NCBI GenBank assembly: GCA_017500935.1
Contig: JAFVXW010000003.1
Coordinates: 62,001-126,000, forward strand
Origin: Lachnospiraceae bacterium
GTDB lineage: Bacteria > Bacillota > Clostridia > Lachnospirales > Lachnospiraceae
DNA: 64,000 nucleotides
Direction: 5' to 3'
Position numbers and translations under genes: made by a program. Under the pieces are notes generated by a model, which ran no database searches, was not told where the DNA came from, and saw only the letters and a program-made list of their open reading frames with translations. Shown one piece after another: positions 15,788 through 27,200 of the stretch (its first letter is position 1; every line of letters starts with the position of its first letter).

Positions 15788-17566
15788 TTATCCTCTCGGA
15801 TTTGCGGAGACGATTATGTATGCATGTGCAAAGATCCCTGGATCACCGATACAGGAAACTTTCACTTCATATACACCTTCCGCAGTAGGTGCTGTATAAA
15901 TACCATTGTTGTCAATGCGGCCTCCGGCTGCATCCAGAACCTCATAACGGCAGGCCTGTTCAGGAATATTCACAAATCTGGGAACAATCTGTACAATACC
16001 TCTGGGTGCTGTTGTAAGGGTATCGGGAGCGATCACCAGCATGCCCTGATTCTCTTTTGTTTTATAAATGTTCTTGCCGCTGTCCTGTACCCTGCATGCG
16101 TACCAACGGATCCGAACACTGGTACGAACCACTTTTGTTTTGGGCTTTACAGCCACAATAAAGGTTCCGCGGTCAGGAAGAAGTTTGACACCGCAGGAAA
16201 ACTGAAGCTGTCTTTCAGTCTGCTCCGTATTTCCAAACAATTCCGCATCGCCGAATATGATCTCTTCCTTTACTTCTCCATTGTCACGGTTTAAGATTTC
16301 AACCGCAGCTTCCACATAAACCGGACCTTCGCCAAGTCCGTGCATGATTTCTTCGGAATAACATACCTTTCCGGTATCCCCCACTGCTCCAAGGGAAAGA
16401 TCAAACGTACCTGTCACAAACGCATTATCTGTGACTGCAGGTTCTGCCGCTGTTACAATATGTCCGGCAGATTCTTTTACGATCGCCTGCTGCGTATTAT
16501 TCACAGAAGGACAGTATTCCTTTAAGTCCTCAAACAGTTTTAGCTGTGCCGCAGAACTTACATATTGTCCAAATGGAACGCCTTCCAGACGGCTTAACAA
16601 TACCCTGTCTCCCATTCTGATCACGTGCAGTTTTGCCAGATAAATGATGGTATCGTAATCATTCTCGATCACGGTATCCATGGCTGTTTTAAAACTGTCA
16701 TTAACAATTGCTGTAAGTAGATTTTCCTCCAGACAATTTATCATAACAGGAGTTACAGGTTCAGTTACATATCTGCTTTTGTCCTTACGTACCTCAAGAT
16801 TCTGTACTTTAAGATAAAATGTTTTTAAAAATCTGACTTCGTCTTTTAATGCCAGTTCTGTTTTAATGGTTTTCTTTTCGTAACGGTCAAGCTTTACGTG
16901 GTCCAGTTCCACCAAAAACTTCTGTTCACTTAAACCATCTATATTTACGACATATTTTACAGAGATCAGTTCCTGTGTCTGACGCTTTTTCTCAATCGTG
17001 GTATAAACCGTAAGATTTCTGTCTTTCGGCAGTACTCTGAGCACCTTATTGGTGATTCTGCAGTCTTCATCTTCATATAAAACAGTTTCCGTCAGCCAGC
17101 TGTCAACTTTTGCAGGAACCGCACTGCAGCTGTCCTGATCGATCAGAGAAAGCTTATACCCTTCTTTTACGTGATTATATGCACTCTCGCTTTCCTGCCC
17201 TTCTTCCTGCATCACTGCATATACCTTTTCATCAGGCTTTTCCATATAAGAGATAGCCAGATACGCAATATCTGAATGCAGATTCTGAACGCCATCGATC
17301 GTAGAAAGCTTCACCACTTCCGTTTCAGGCACCACGATCTCACGTCCGCCGCCGTCAATGGCAAAACCAGCCTGCAGGATCAGCGCAGTCTCATCTGCTG
17401 CAACCACTTTAAGTCCTGAAACAATACCACTGCCATGAAGCATCAGATTTCCCAGGCGACGCTTATCATTCATATATCCCTGTTCCATGGAAAAATCTCT
17501 GGAAGTCAGAAGCTTTCCATAATAATAATTGTTTCTGTCATAAGAATAAAACTTACGATTGTTCAT
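15788..17566 (-). CDS. Fibre/baseplate-associated CIS protein
   Basis: 592 residues, no membrane segment. The N-terminus NYYYGKLLTSRDFSMEQGYMNDKRRLGN, followed by LMLHGSGIVSGLKV, matches a type of protein repeatedly seen in CIS clusters (recollection of the pattern: a Gly-Lys-Leu-Leu motif, then HG-G-V-GL). The middle (about 200-380) is helical. The C-terminal about 150 residues form beta domains ending in an Ig-like or big-domain segment (ITAPTAEGVYEVKVSC type). Presumably a baseplate appendage or receptor-binding part. It begins 3 bp after the stop of the 1236-aa protein gene. Confidence 0.65.
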   Translation of the reverse strand: MNNRKFYSYDRNNYYYGKLLTSRDFSMEQGYMNDKRRLGNLMLHGSGIVSGLKVVAADETALILQAGFAIDGGGREIVVPETEVVKLSTIDGVQNLHSDIAYLAISYMEKPDEKVYAVMQEEGQESESAYNHVKEGYKLSLIDQDSCSAVPAKVDSWLTETVLYEDEDCRITNKVLRVLPKDRNLTVYTTIEKKRQTQELISVKYVVNIDGLSEQKFLVELDHVKLDRYEKKTIKTELALKDEVRFLKTFYLKVQNLEVRKDKSRYVTEPVTPVMINCLEENLLTAIVNDSFKTAMDTVIENDYDTIIYLAKLHVIRMGDRVLLSRLEGVPFGQYVSSAAQLKLFEDLKEYCPSVNNTQQAIVKESAGHIVTAAEPAVTDNAFVTGTFDLSLGAVGDTGKVCYSEEIMHGLGEGPVYVEAAVEILNRDNGEVKEEIIFGDAELFGNTEQTERQLQFSCGVKLLPDRGTFIVAVKPKTKVVRTSVRIRWYACRVQDSGKNIYKTKENQGMLVIAPDTLTTAPRGIVQIVPRFVNIPEQACRYEVLDAAGGRIDNNGIYTAPTAEGVYEVKVSCIGDPGIFAHAYIIVSANPRG

Positions 17567-17569
17567 CTG

Positions 17570-20500
17570 TTACCCCTTTCTTTTTCCGGACTTACGGATC
17601 AGGAAATATCCCAATCCCAAAAGCAGTGCTGTTGCTGCCGCGCCCAGAAGGCCAAAATCAAATGCTTTTTCCTCATCCGCTACATCTGTGGCACCTACAA
17701 TACAGTAACGCCCAAAGCGGTCCGTGAACACATACGCCATATCATCATCTCTTCTGGTATCGAAAAGATTGACATTTCCTTCTTCATCCACACTTGCGAC
17801 ATAAATTGCACTGTTTACATATTGCTGAGGAATCGGAAATCCCACTTCCACTTCCTCAGAAAGTACAACCTGCTCTCCGTTTCGCTTTACAGACACTTCA
17901 TACGCCGCAACTGCTATATGCTCTTTTCCAGCAGCTTCCTGTACCGATTTATCCAACGTTTCATCTGCCGGAACCGAAGTTACTTCAATCTGCGCTTCCA
18001 CAGGAATAAGTCCTTCTTTTGCTGAAAGTATGATACCTGTCATGGGATGTTTTAAAACAAAATCTGTATAAGTCGGTCCCGAATCACTGTCCATAAAAGA
18101 CCTTCTGCTCATCAGGCGATTGCCGTCTGATGCAGCTCTTTTACCTTCACTGTCTTCCTTCAGAATTTCAGTTTCTTTTTCCTTCACCGTAAATGTAGCA
18201 CTGACAACCTCTGAAGATGTCATCTTGTCCTTAACCGCAATTGCTTTGATGTGAACCGGCTTTGTGATAGAGACTGCACCGCTGTATGTATAAAGATTTC
18301 CAGGATTCTCAGGATCCGGCAGTGTTCCGTCAGTGGTATAGTAAATTGCCGCTCCCTGTGTATCAGAAAACATTGTCAGTCTGCTTCCTGTTTCCACTTC
18401 ACCGCCCTGTACAGAAAATACCGGTTTTCCAACCTGATCCGCAAACGTATAGGTGAATGTGGAAATACTGCTTTTTGCGCCTTCCTCATTCATGGCAAAT
18501 GCCTGTATGGTCATGGGCTTATCCACAATGATCTTGTCAGCATAGAGGCTTGCAAAGGTATCCGGTGAGGTTCCATCTAAAGTATAATAAATATCCCCTT
18601 CCTCCGCTGTCAGTTCCACTTCCTGATTTTTCAGCAAAACTGCCATATTCGGGATAGAAGCTTTTGGAGCTGCCAATTCAATCAGATAGGGATACTGGAA
18701 ACTTCCCACTGCGTTGGGGAAATTGCTGCCCACAGGAACTGCCACCGCATTTAAAAGAAATGTCTCCTCTGTACCGGATGCAGGTACAAGAACCTGATTT
18801 CCTCTGGGACTGCTGACATTTGGAATATCACCGTTTGTTTCATAATAAATCGCCGCATTTGTCACATCAGTTTCTATCCGGATCAAGTCGCCTTCTTTTA
18901 CCTTGGTTCCGGACGCAGGTGTAACAAAAATACCGTTTTCATAATTGCTGATCGTATAGACATAAGTCGCTGTCTGGGAATCTGAATAATCAGCACCTTT
19001 TGCATAAGTAATCAGGGAAATCGTCTCACCCGGCTTTCCGGTAAGAACTGCGGTGTCTCCGGAAAGAGGAGAACCGCTTTTAGGATTGCTTCCGTCAACT
19101 GTATATAAGATTTCTGCTCCGTCTGCCGCGCTAAGCTTTATCACAGTACCGCTGGTGATCACAGAACCACTTGCAAGGGAAGGCGCAGGCGGCTGCAGCA
19201 CAGGTGATACAGAAAAGTGAAAAGTTCTTACCGCACTGCTGATGCCGTTTACAACACAGATTGCTTTGATCTGAACCGAGGAAGTAAGCAAAATCGGTTC
19301 TGAATATAACTTTCCTGTAGTCTGCGTGGGATTGGATCCATCCAGTGTATAATAGATCAATGCATCCTTATCCAGACTTGCAAGCTCCACTTCCGTATTA
19401 ACAGTCACTGTTCCTTCTGCCGGTTTGGAGTATGGAGGTGCAATGATCTGAGGATATTGATAGGTAAACTGCACAACAGCACTGTCATTCATTTCTTCTT
19501 TTACAGCAAATGCTGTAATCGTTATATATCCGCTTCCTTTCGGAACAGTGATTGCCTTCTGTCCCTCATATAATATGGTTGTTTCATTGCGAGGACTTCC
19601 GTTTTCGTCCAGCACAGGCGCAGAACCGTCTGTGGTATAGTAAATTCTTGCGCCGGCTGTAGTTGTGGAAAGAAGTATTTTATCTCCCTCTTCCACAACA
19701 GTAGGTTTGTTTTCCACAGTTGCAGGAGTCACTGTAGGTGCTGCTACCGTTTCCAGATCATTTACAGGAAAGGAAAACTGTACTACCGGACTGTCTTCAA
19801 AAACCTTTTCACCGGTATTATCATCTATTACGATTGTCTTTGCCTGAATCAGAAAATCTTTACCGGCTTCCGCACCGTTTTGTGCGTCAATGAGAATATA
19901 CCCTGTTTCAACGCCATAACACTTTGTAGTGCCGCTTAATACCAGATTTTTTGTTTCCTGATCAAAGCTGTAAGCAGGCGAAGTTCCATCTGTGGTATAC
20001 AGAATCTTTGCTCCGGCTGTTTCGGTTGTCAGATAGACCCCATCTTTTAAAGAAACCGCCGTACCTGATTTGGGAGAGCTTTCCGGCGCTGCCGCAATCT
20101 GCCTTTCCGCAAATCGATATACATACTGTACCGGTTCGGAAGCTTTCATGATTTCGCCATCAGCTGCCGAAAATTTAATAGTCACAGCGGTTACCGTAAA
20201 CATCGCACCCGGCTGTCCGGTAACAGTAATTCTGTCCGAATAAACAATCGTGTTTTCCCCTGTAATCAGCTGATAAATTCCATTCTCCTGTTTTATTTCG
20301 TAGGAGGGGACCTGTCCGTTTAAGGTATAGAGAATTGTTCCGCCGTCGGTCTGTGTGCTTAAGGAGGCAGTTGTTCCATCAGGAACAAGGACCGGCTCTT
20401 CTGCGGTAGTCTCAGGAGCGATCGTCGGATTTTGTGCCTGATCTTTTCCCAAAATATACCGGAATGTGGCAACAGAACTGAATTCCTTTCCATCACAGGC

Positions 20501-21280
20501 AGAAATCACACGAATCGTCAAGGTTTCCTGACTAATCCAGGATGGCGGAATCTCAAGAGTATTACCGGTTCCAAAAGTCTGCATGGAAGCATTTGCTTTA
20601 ATAAAAGTTTCTCCATTTACTGTGATATCACCATCTTCACCTTTTTGTGCCCTGTTGAAACTGGGCGCAGAACCGTCCACTGTATAAAAAAGTGTTCCTT
20701 CTCCGATAAATCGCAGGATGTCTCCGGCCTTGAGCAGTTTCATCTCTGTATCGGAAGTCTCCGGTGACACCAAAATCGGGGATGCATTGTCATAGAATGA
20801 AATCCGATATTCATCCAGTCTTTGTTCTTCTCCCAAAAACTGCTGTACATACAGATAACATGTTTCACCTGAGGTCAGCGCTCTGCTTAAAATGATCTGC
20901 TGTCCGGCTTCATATTTTGTTCCCTCTGTATTCAGGAGCAAACCTTCCGTGTCTGATAATTTCATGTCGTAAAACTTATAATAAATCTCCGTTTCACTGT
21001 CTGCCGCATAATTATCAATATATGCCTGCACACCGTCCATTACCTTCCAGACACTTCCCTGTGAGTTGATGACCGTTCCGTTATTGGTTACAAACCGCAG
21101 CTCATCCATCGCTCTGGATGTGAACAGGAAAACTCCCGTCACACCCAGCACTGCGATCAGAGTAACTGCAAATCCCAGAATCATCTGAAAAGAACGGAGC
21201 CTGCGCTTCATTTTTTTTCTGTATGTAGTTTTTTTGCGTTTTCTTTGTTTACCGCAATTTCCATTTTTTTCAGTTAACAT
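17570..21280 (-). CDS. Giant doubly anchored surface protein with nine CHB_HEX_C-like repeats
   Basis: 1236 residues. A strongly basic N-terminus (RKRKKTTYRKKMKRR) precedes a membrane helix at about 33-54. The large external part contains about nine repeats of 85-100 residues marked by (I/L)YYTTDGS-P signatures, the chitobiase/beta-hexosaminidase C-terminal (FN3-like) type. A conserved pre-anchor beta domain follows, then a second membrane helix (about 1208-1230) and a KSGKRKG tail. Both ends are thus in the membrane with a long external loop. There is no sortase motif. It is paralogous to the next gene upstream (21284-27442); the pair are separated by 3 bp. Confidence 0.82.
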   Translation of the reverse strand: MLTEKNGNCGKQRKRKKTTYRKKMKRRLRSFQMILGFAVTLIAVLGVTGVFLFTSRAMDELRFVTNNGTVINSQGSVWKVMDGVQAYIDNYAADSETEIYYKFYDMKLSDTEGLLLNTEGTKYEAGQQIILSRALTSGETCYLYVQQFLGEEQRLDEYRISFYDNASPILVSPETSDTEMKLLKAGDILRFIGEGTLFYTVDGSAPSFNRAQKGEDGDITVNGETFIKANASMQTFGTGNTLEIPPSWISQETLTIRVISACDGKEFSSVATFRYILGKDQAQNPTIAPETTAEEPVLVPDGTTASLSTQTDGGTILYTLNGQVPSYEIKQENGIYQLITGENTIVYSDRITVTGQPGAMFTVTAVTIKFSAADGEIMKASEPVQYVYRFAERQIAAAPESSPKSGTAVSLKDGVYLTTETAGAKILYTTDGTSPAYSFDQETKNLVLSGTTKCYGVETGYILIDAQNGAEAGKDFLIQAKTIVIDDNTGEKVFEDSPVVQFSFPVNDLETVAAPTVTPATVENKPTVVEEGDKILLSTTTAGARIYYTTDGSAPVLDENGSPRNETTILYEGQKAITVPKGSGYITITAFAVKEEMNDSAVVQFTYQYPQIIAPPYSKPAEGTVTVNTEVELASLDKDALIYYTLDGSNPTQTTGKLYSEPILLTSSVQIKAICVVNGISSAVRTFHFSVSPVLQPPAPSLASGSVITSGTVIKLSAADGAEILYTVDGSNPKSGSPLSGDTAVLTGKPGETISLITYAKGADYSDSQTATYVYTISNYENGIFVTPASGTKVKEGDLIRIETDVTNAAIYYETNGDIPNVSSPRGNQVLVPASGTEETFLLNAVAVPVGSNFPNAVGSFQYPYLIELAAPKASIPNMAVLLKNQEVELTAEEGDIYYTLDGTSPDTFASLYADKIIVDKPMTIQAFAMNEEGAKSSISTFTYTFADQVGKPVFSVQGGEVETGSRLTMFSDTQGAAIYYTTDGTLPDPENPGNLYTYSGAVSITKPVHIKAIAVKDKMTSSEVVSATFTVKEKETEILKEDSEGKRAASDGNRLMSRRSFMDSDSGPTYTDFVLKHPMTGIILSAKEGLIPVEAQIEVTSVPADETLDKSVQEAAGKEHIAVAAYEVSVKRNGEQVVLSEEVEVGFPIPQQYVNSAIYVASVDEEGNVNLFDTRRDDDMAYVFTDRFGRYCIVGATDVADEEKAFDFGLLGAAATALLLGLGYFLIRKSGKRKG

Positions 21281-21283
21281 CTG

Positions 21284-24200
21284 TCAGGATACCTCTTGTT
21301 TTTTCGTTCTGATGATCATGACTGCTCCCAATCCGGTCAGCAAAGCAGCACAGGCAGTTAAAAGCAGAATCAGATTCAGATCCCATGTATTGTTTTTATC
21401 CACACGGGCTCCCACAATACCAAAATTCTTTAAATGTGCAACATTGGCATACGCATATCCGTTTTCACGTCTTGTTTCGATTACCTGTATCTGTCCTTTT
21501 TCATTGCTGTAAATGATAGACACATCCGCATTCTTATAGTCATCAGGAAGAGGAAGTGCAATTTCCACCTCTCCTTGGGGCTGAATCCGTTTTCCGTTGA
21601 GATAAAGCGTAACCTCATAATTGTTTAAAAACTCATATTCGTCGCCCAGAAGATTTTTTACACTCTTCTGTGCATCTTTGGAAATCGCAATTTCCTTTGT
21701 TCCCAAAGTCATCTTGTCAGAAAGGCTTGCATCGCTGCCAGTCAGAATCGCACCATTATTGAAGTCTCTCAATACAACATTACCCGAAAGAGCATTATCA
21801 GAAACCCCCGGACGTCTTTCTTCCAGCTGTTCCGTATTCAGTTCCGCAGGACCGATGTTTTCTTCGGCTTCCTTTTGTGCCTGCTTTTCTTCCTGTGCAG
21901 GTATATTATCCACGGTATAGGAAAGTTCAAGAACATTACTGTTTTGCATGCCATTCAAAGCTGCGATCGCTTTTATGGATACATTTCGGTTAATTCTGAT
22001 GCCATCGGCAGGGTTATACAGGAAAGTTCCTTCCTTGGCTTTGGGATCAGGAGTTGATCCATCAGTAGTATAATAAATATCAGCCTGTGCCTGATCTGCA
22101 GAAAGCCATATCACTTCACCTGCCTGAAGATTTCCGGAATCTTTAGACGCAGCCAGACCGGATACTGCTTCCGCAAAGGTATAGGAAAAGATACTTACTT
22201 CACTGTTTTCGTAATTTTCTTCCACAGCGATGGCTTTCACCACCATATCCTTATAGATCACAATAGGATATTCATATACATAACTGTTTTTATCCGGATC
22301 GCTGCCGTCAACGGTATAGTAAATCTTACCTTTATTAGCTTTTAAAACCAGATTGGTGGCTTCCGTCATTACCGTACCGCTTAAAACAGACCCATTGGGC
22401 GCTGCCAGCTGTTCCATCATTTTATACTGGAAGTTGGCATAACTGCCGGTCATTTCTGTTCCCGGAGCAACCGCAACAGCCTTTAAAATCACCATACTGC
22501 CGGGTTCTCCCGTGATCAGCACATTGTTTCCTGCTATCCCCTCCGTAATGGGATTTCCGGAAGCCAATGTAAAGTAAATAGTACCGCCGGTCACATCTGT
22601 AGTCAAATGGATCTTGTCTCCTTTGGAAACGACAGCCCCGCTTTCCACATCTGCTGTAACACCGCCCACATACTGACTGATCTGATAAGTCAGAGTAACC
22701 ACTTCACTTGTGGTTGCGCCGGTCTTTTTGGTACATACATTGACTTTAACGGTATCACCGGGATTTCCGGTGAGTACCACGCTGTTTCCGCTGTTTACCA
22801 GTGCATTCTGATCATCGGAAGGGTCGGAACCATCAGTGGTGTAATATACTGTACCATCTGCTGCACTGAATATGATCTTTGTCCCGGAAGGAACAATGGA
22901 GCCGCTGCTGGTGCTGACAGAAGGTTTGGCCATCTGCTGTGCCAGTGTATATTTGAGCGTCACAATCTCGCTGGATTCTCTGTTATACACCGCAAACGCC
23001 TTGATCACGGTATCACGGGTGATCACAATCGGTGCTTTATCGCTGAATACAGGGCTGGACTGGGTAGGATCCTTTGGTGTTTCCCCATATGCGATCTCAT
23101 AATAAATTACAGCATCTTTTGTGGCACTCATCAAAAGCACCTCTGTATTGGCTTTTACAGTGCCGGAGGAAGGATTTCCGTAAGGTGCTCCCACCGCATC
23201 CGCATAAGTATAAACAAATTCAACCACATCACTGTCAGCCATATCCGGTTTTACCGCAATAGCCTTGATCACAAAATACCCGCTTCCTTCCGTAACCGAA
23301 ATGGGATCAGACGGGTCATACTGCTTTGTAGTTCCCTTGCAGGTGTAAGAAATATTGTTTCCGCTGACTGTCATAGTCACTTCCGGCACATTACCGTCTG
23401 TGGTATAGAAAATCTGTGCATCCGGCGTGGTCGCAGAGAGAATGATCTTATCTTTCGCAATCACCGTATTGGATGTGCCGGGTGTGGCTGTCACGGCTCC
23501 CACTACCTCCTGATCTGCGATCTTAAAGGTAAAGCTAACCATTTCACTGTCTTTCATTTCCGCTTTGCGGGCAAATGCTTTTACCGTAAAATAGCCGCCG
23601 TAAATACCATCTGCGGTGATCACATTGGTATATTTCTCACTGTTTTCATCCGGAACTGTTCCGTCTGTTGTAAAGAAAATCTCTGCATCTGAGGTTGCAC
23701 AGTTTAATACGATCTTGTCACCTTTCTTTACCACAGAAGGGTCTGCTCCCGGTGATTCGGGATATGCGGTAGGTGCTTCTACCTGATTCTGCTGTGCAAT
23801 CTCATAGGTAAATGTTACTGCAGGACTTGCCTTTTTCTTATTGTTAAAACGAAGCTCTGCTTCCTGCTGTGATTCATCCAGTACAGGACAAGCCAGCATC
23901 TTGATCGTGGCTGTGGAACCGTAGGAAAAACCGGAGGCTTCCGTAATCTGAATACCGGAATCCACATGGTACAGTTTTGTTTCTCCAAGCGCCGTTATCT
24001 TTGCGTCATCCTGAATCTGGATCTGCGGTTCCTTTCCATCTGTAGTATAGAAAATAACCGTTTGAGGATCACTGGAAAAATGCAGGACTCTGTTCATGGC
24101 AATATTACTGCCGGGGGCAAGAAGCGCAATAGGAACTGCCACTGCGCCCTGTTCTTCCACATAGTACACGTATACATCATTGGAAGAAGGACCGTATCCG

Positions 24201-27200
24201 TCTGCAAATACAATAGCTGATACATAAGAATTCTGGTTTTCATGGGACATGTCAAAATACAGATCGCCGTCCTGATAGACTCTCAGGCTTTCATCCTCCA
24301 TATTTGTAATATCTGCATCCACATCGTCCATTTCATACCAGACATCATTGCATTTTACATACAGCTTTTTCGTCTGATCATCTTCACAATAGATAATCGC
24401 CCCCATTGTATTGACATCTGTACGGGCATCCAGTTCTTCGCTTCTGCTCTTGTCACTGATCATCAATGGTACAATAGGGTCACCTGTCAAATTATAGAGA
24501 ATTAAATCTGTATTGGTTTTGCCGGTAATATAAATCCTGCTCTCCACCGCAATTGCAGTAGGTTCACCAGAATCAGTGGTTTTAACAGTTGTCGGAGATA
24601 ATGAGGGCACTGCCGCATTATCCATAATAGTATATACATATTCCTGAACAAATGTAGCATAACGCTGCTGATAAGGAAGCTTGCTGTCCGGAAGTTGACT
24701 TCCGTCCGGATGTGTCTGTTCTTTATTCACAACAGGCTCTGCATAAACATAATATCTGCTGCCCACCGAACCAGAAATCTTCTGCGCTGCTTCCAGATAC
24801 CAAGGATCTTCTTTGGTACCGGAACCAGACCAGTCAGAATATGTAGCAACACCGGTCATTCCCAGTAAGGTATTCGGAAGCTTTGTCAGTTTTTTATCGC
24901 TGACCAGAATGCGCATTTCTTTATATGGATATTCCGCTTCTTTTCCATTTCCTACCTGAATCAAAACCTGGGATCCATCAGGGATTCTGCTGTTATTCTC
25001 AGGAACAGTAGTCAGAAGGGTATCCTTGATAAAGGTTATAAGTTCGTATTCATACAGCTTCTGTTTTACTACACCATCTTTTTCCGCTTCAGCCAGTACA
25101 TACAAATGAATCAGATTGGAATCTTCCTGAATGATCATCTCTTTTGATAATGTCATCTCTGCTGCATTTACATAACCAATCGTAATCGTGGCCGGATCCA
25201 GATAATCAGCTTTTGAAGGATCCTCTATCTGCAACCCGGATTTATCTCCATAAAAAAGCTTCATCTTATAATTTTTACCGTCAGGCAATGTCAGCTTCCA
25301 TTTTGTGGTCCCCAACGCATAAGCGTTACTGCTTTCATGGGAAATAAATTCTGTATCCGTTTCTTTCTTTAAAGATAATTCAGGTTTATCAAGCATCGTA
25401 TCAATTTCTGTGTATGTCCTGGTTGAAAGACCACTCCAGAAAATCACATCATTTTTTAGCTCGTCATCATTACCGTTTAAAATAATTTTTAATATAGCTT
25501 TAACAACGGTAGGGTCTCCTGAATATACAGGACAATTTTCTTCCGCTGACACTATATATGCATCTGTTCCTGATGTGGTCTTTCCATTTAAAACCGCTGT
25601 AGGGGTTTCCATAGTCTGGGGATCAGATTCTTCACCTGTTGTTACATAGAGTTCAACTCTTGAATTTACCGCAAAAACAGTTTCATTATTCCACCCCTGT
25701 AAAATACCCTGGACATCAATTCTGTTATTCGCACCTGTAGGTTCCAGTATTTTAGGCGGTGCAAATGTAATCAGGCCAGATACCCCCTCCAGTTCGGGAG
25801 TGAGTTGATAATTATCCTTCAATAAATGAAGATCATATTGCTGATCATAAAACCAGTTGATTATTTCTCCATCAATATCATTTGCTGTAAGCTGCTTATC
25901 TTCGATATCAGATTCTCCGCGGACAGTAATTTCTTTAGTCGTTACACCTTCTGTACTGGTTTCCGAATAGTTTAACCTGACAGTGTATTCCGGATCGTCA
26001 TAAGCAATAATCTGCATAGGATTTTTGGGTATCACTTCCCCCAGAAAATAGGTATTTGATTCACTATATGAGCCAGAACCTTCTTTTCCCCATACATCCT
26101 TTATTGCTCCAACAGCCCGCGTACCATCTTTATGCAGAATACAATCCTGAATGGTCACATTTCCATTTCCGATATCATACCCATGGATACCGCCCACCAT
26201 ACCAAGAATATCTCCTTGGATTGCCATACAATTTATAATCTCTTCGAAATATTCTGGTTTGGAGCTGCCTCCGGATACACTTTGTTCAGGTATACCATAA
26301 CTATATTCTTCATTTAGATTGATACAGGCCTGTATTACATTTCCGCTGCCCACTGCCTGACCGGCAAACATACCGCCAGCTATCCAGTTGATACTTTTTC
26401 CGTCTATTGCTGAATTAGCCTCAATATTAACATTTATATCACTTTGACATCTTTTTACTGTGACAGAGTTTTCCATGCATCCAACAATCGTACCTACACC
26501 AACCTGTAATGTAGCATTTGTTAAACTGCTGGAATCATATAGTCTTATAAAAAAATCTTCTGGACTATCTTTCTGTGCAAATACTGATATATCTTCAAAC
26601 ACTGATTGATCAGCACCGCCGCATACAATACCTACACCACCACCTGCATGTGTCCCTTCGGTATCATTAATTACTCTGAAACTACTGGGGCTTTCTGCAT
26701 AAACAATTCGAATATTTCTGATTATTGCATCTTCCACACGCGAAAACATCAGACCATAATTCGTCACTCCTCCACCTTCTCCATCAAACAGTGAAGGAGG
26801 AAGCACAGCTCTGGTTGTCTGTGCTTTTTTCTTAAGAGTGATCGTATGCCCCTGTCCGTCAAAGGTATCTCCCTGAAACAACCATCCACTACTGTATTCA
26901 TACTGATTTTTTTCATTATTCAGAAATGCTTTGGTTTTACTGAAGCTATTATTGAAACCATATTCAAAATCATTTCCTAATTTAAATGTGATATCTGCAT
27001 TTCTGGTAACTGTAGAAATAATATCCGTACCATCCTCATTCTGTCCGGACACAAAAGAATGACTTCTTTTTAAGCCGGAGAACACATACTCCAACTGTTC
27101 TGCTTTCGTAATATATGCAACATAATCATCACCTTCTTTATACAGCGACAATCCAATATCATCAGGTGTCTTTGCATCATCATGATAAAATGGCAGTATT

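Noticed and set aside
22607-23692. A 361-codon open frame on the plus strand inside the 2052-residue surface protein gene
   Set aside because: Antisense to a clearly coding, repeat-containing gene; Cys- and His-rich composition typical of a shadow frame; no ribosome site.
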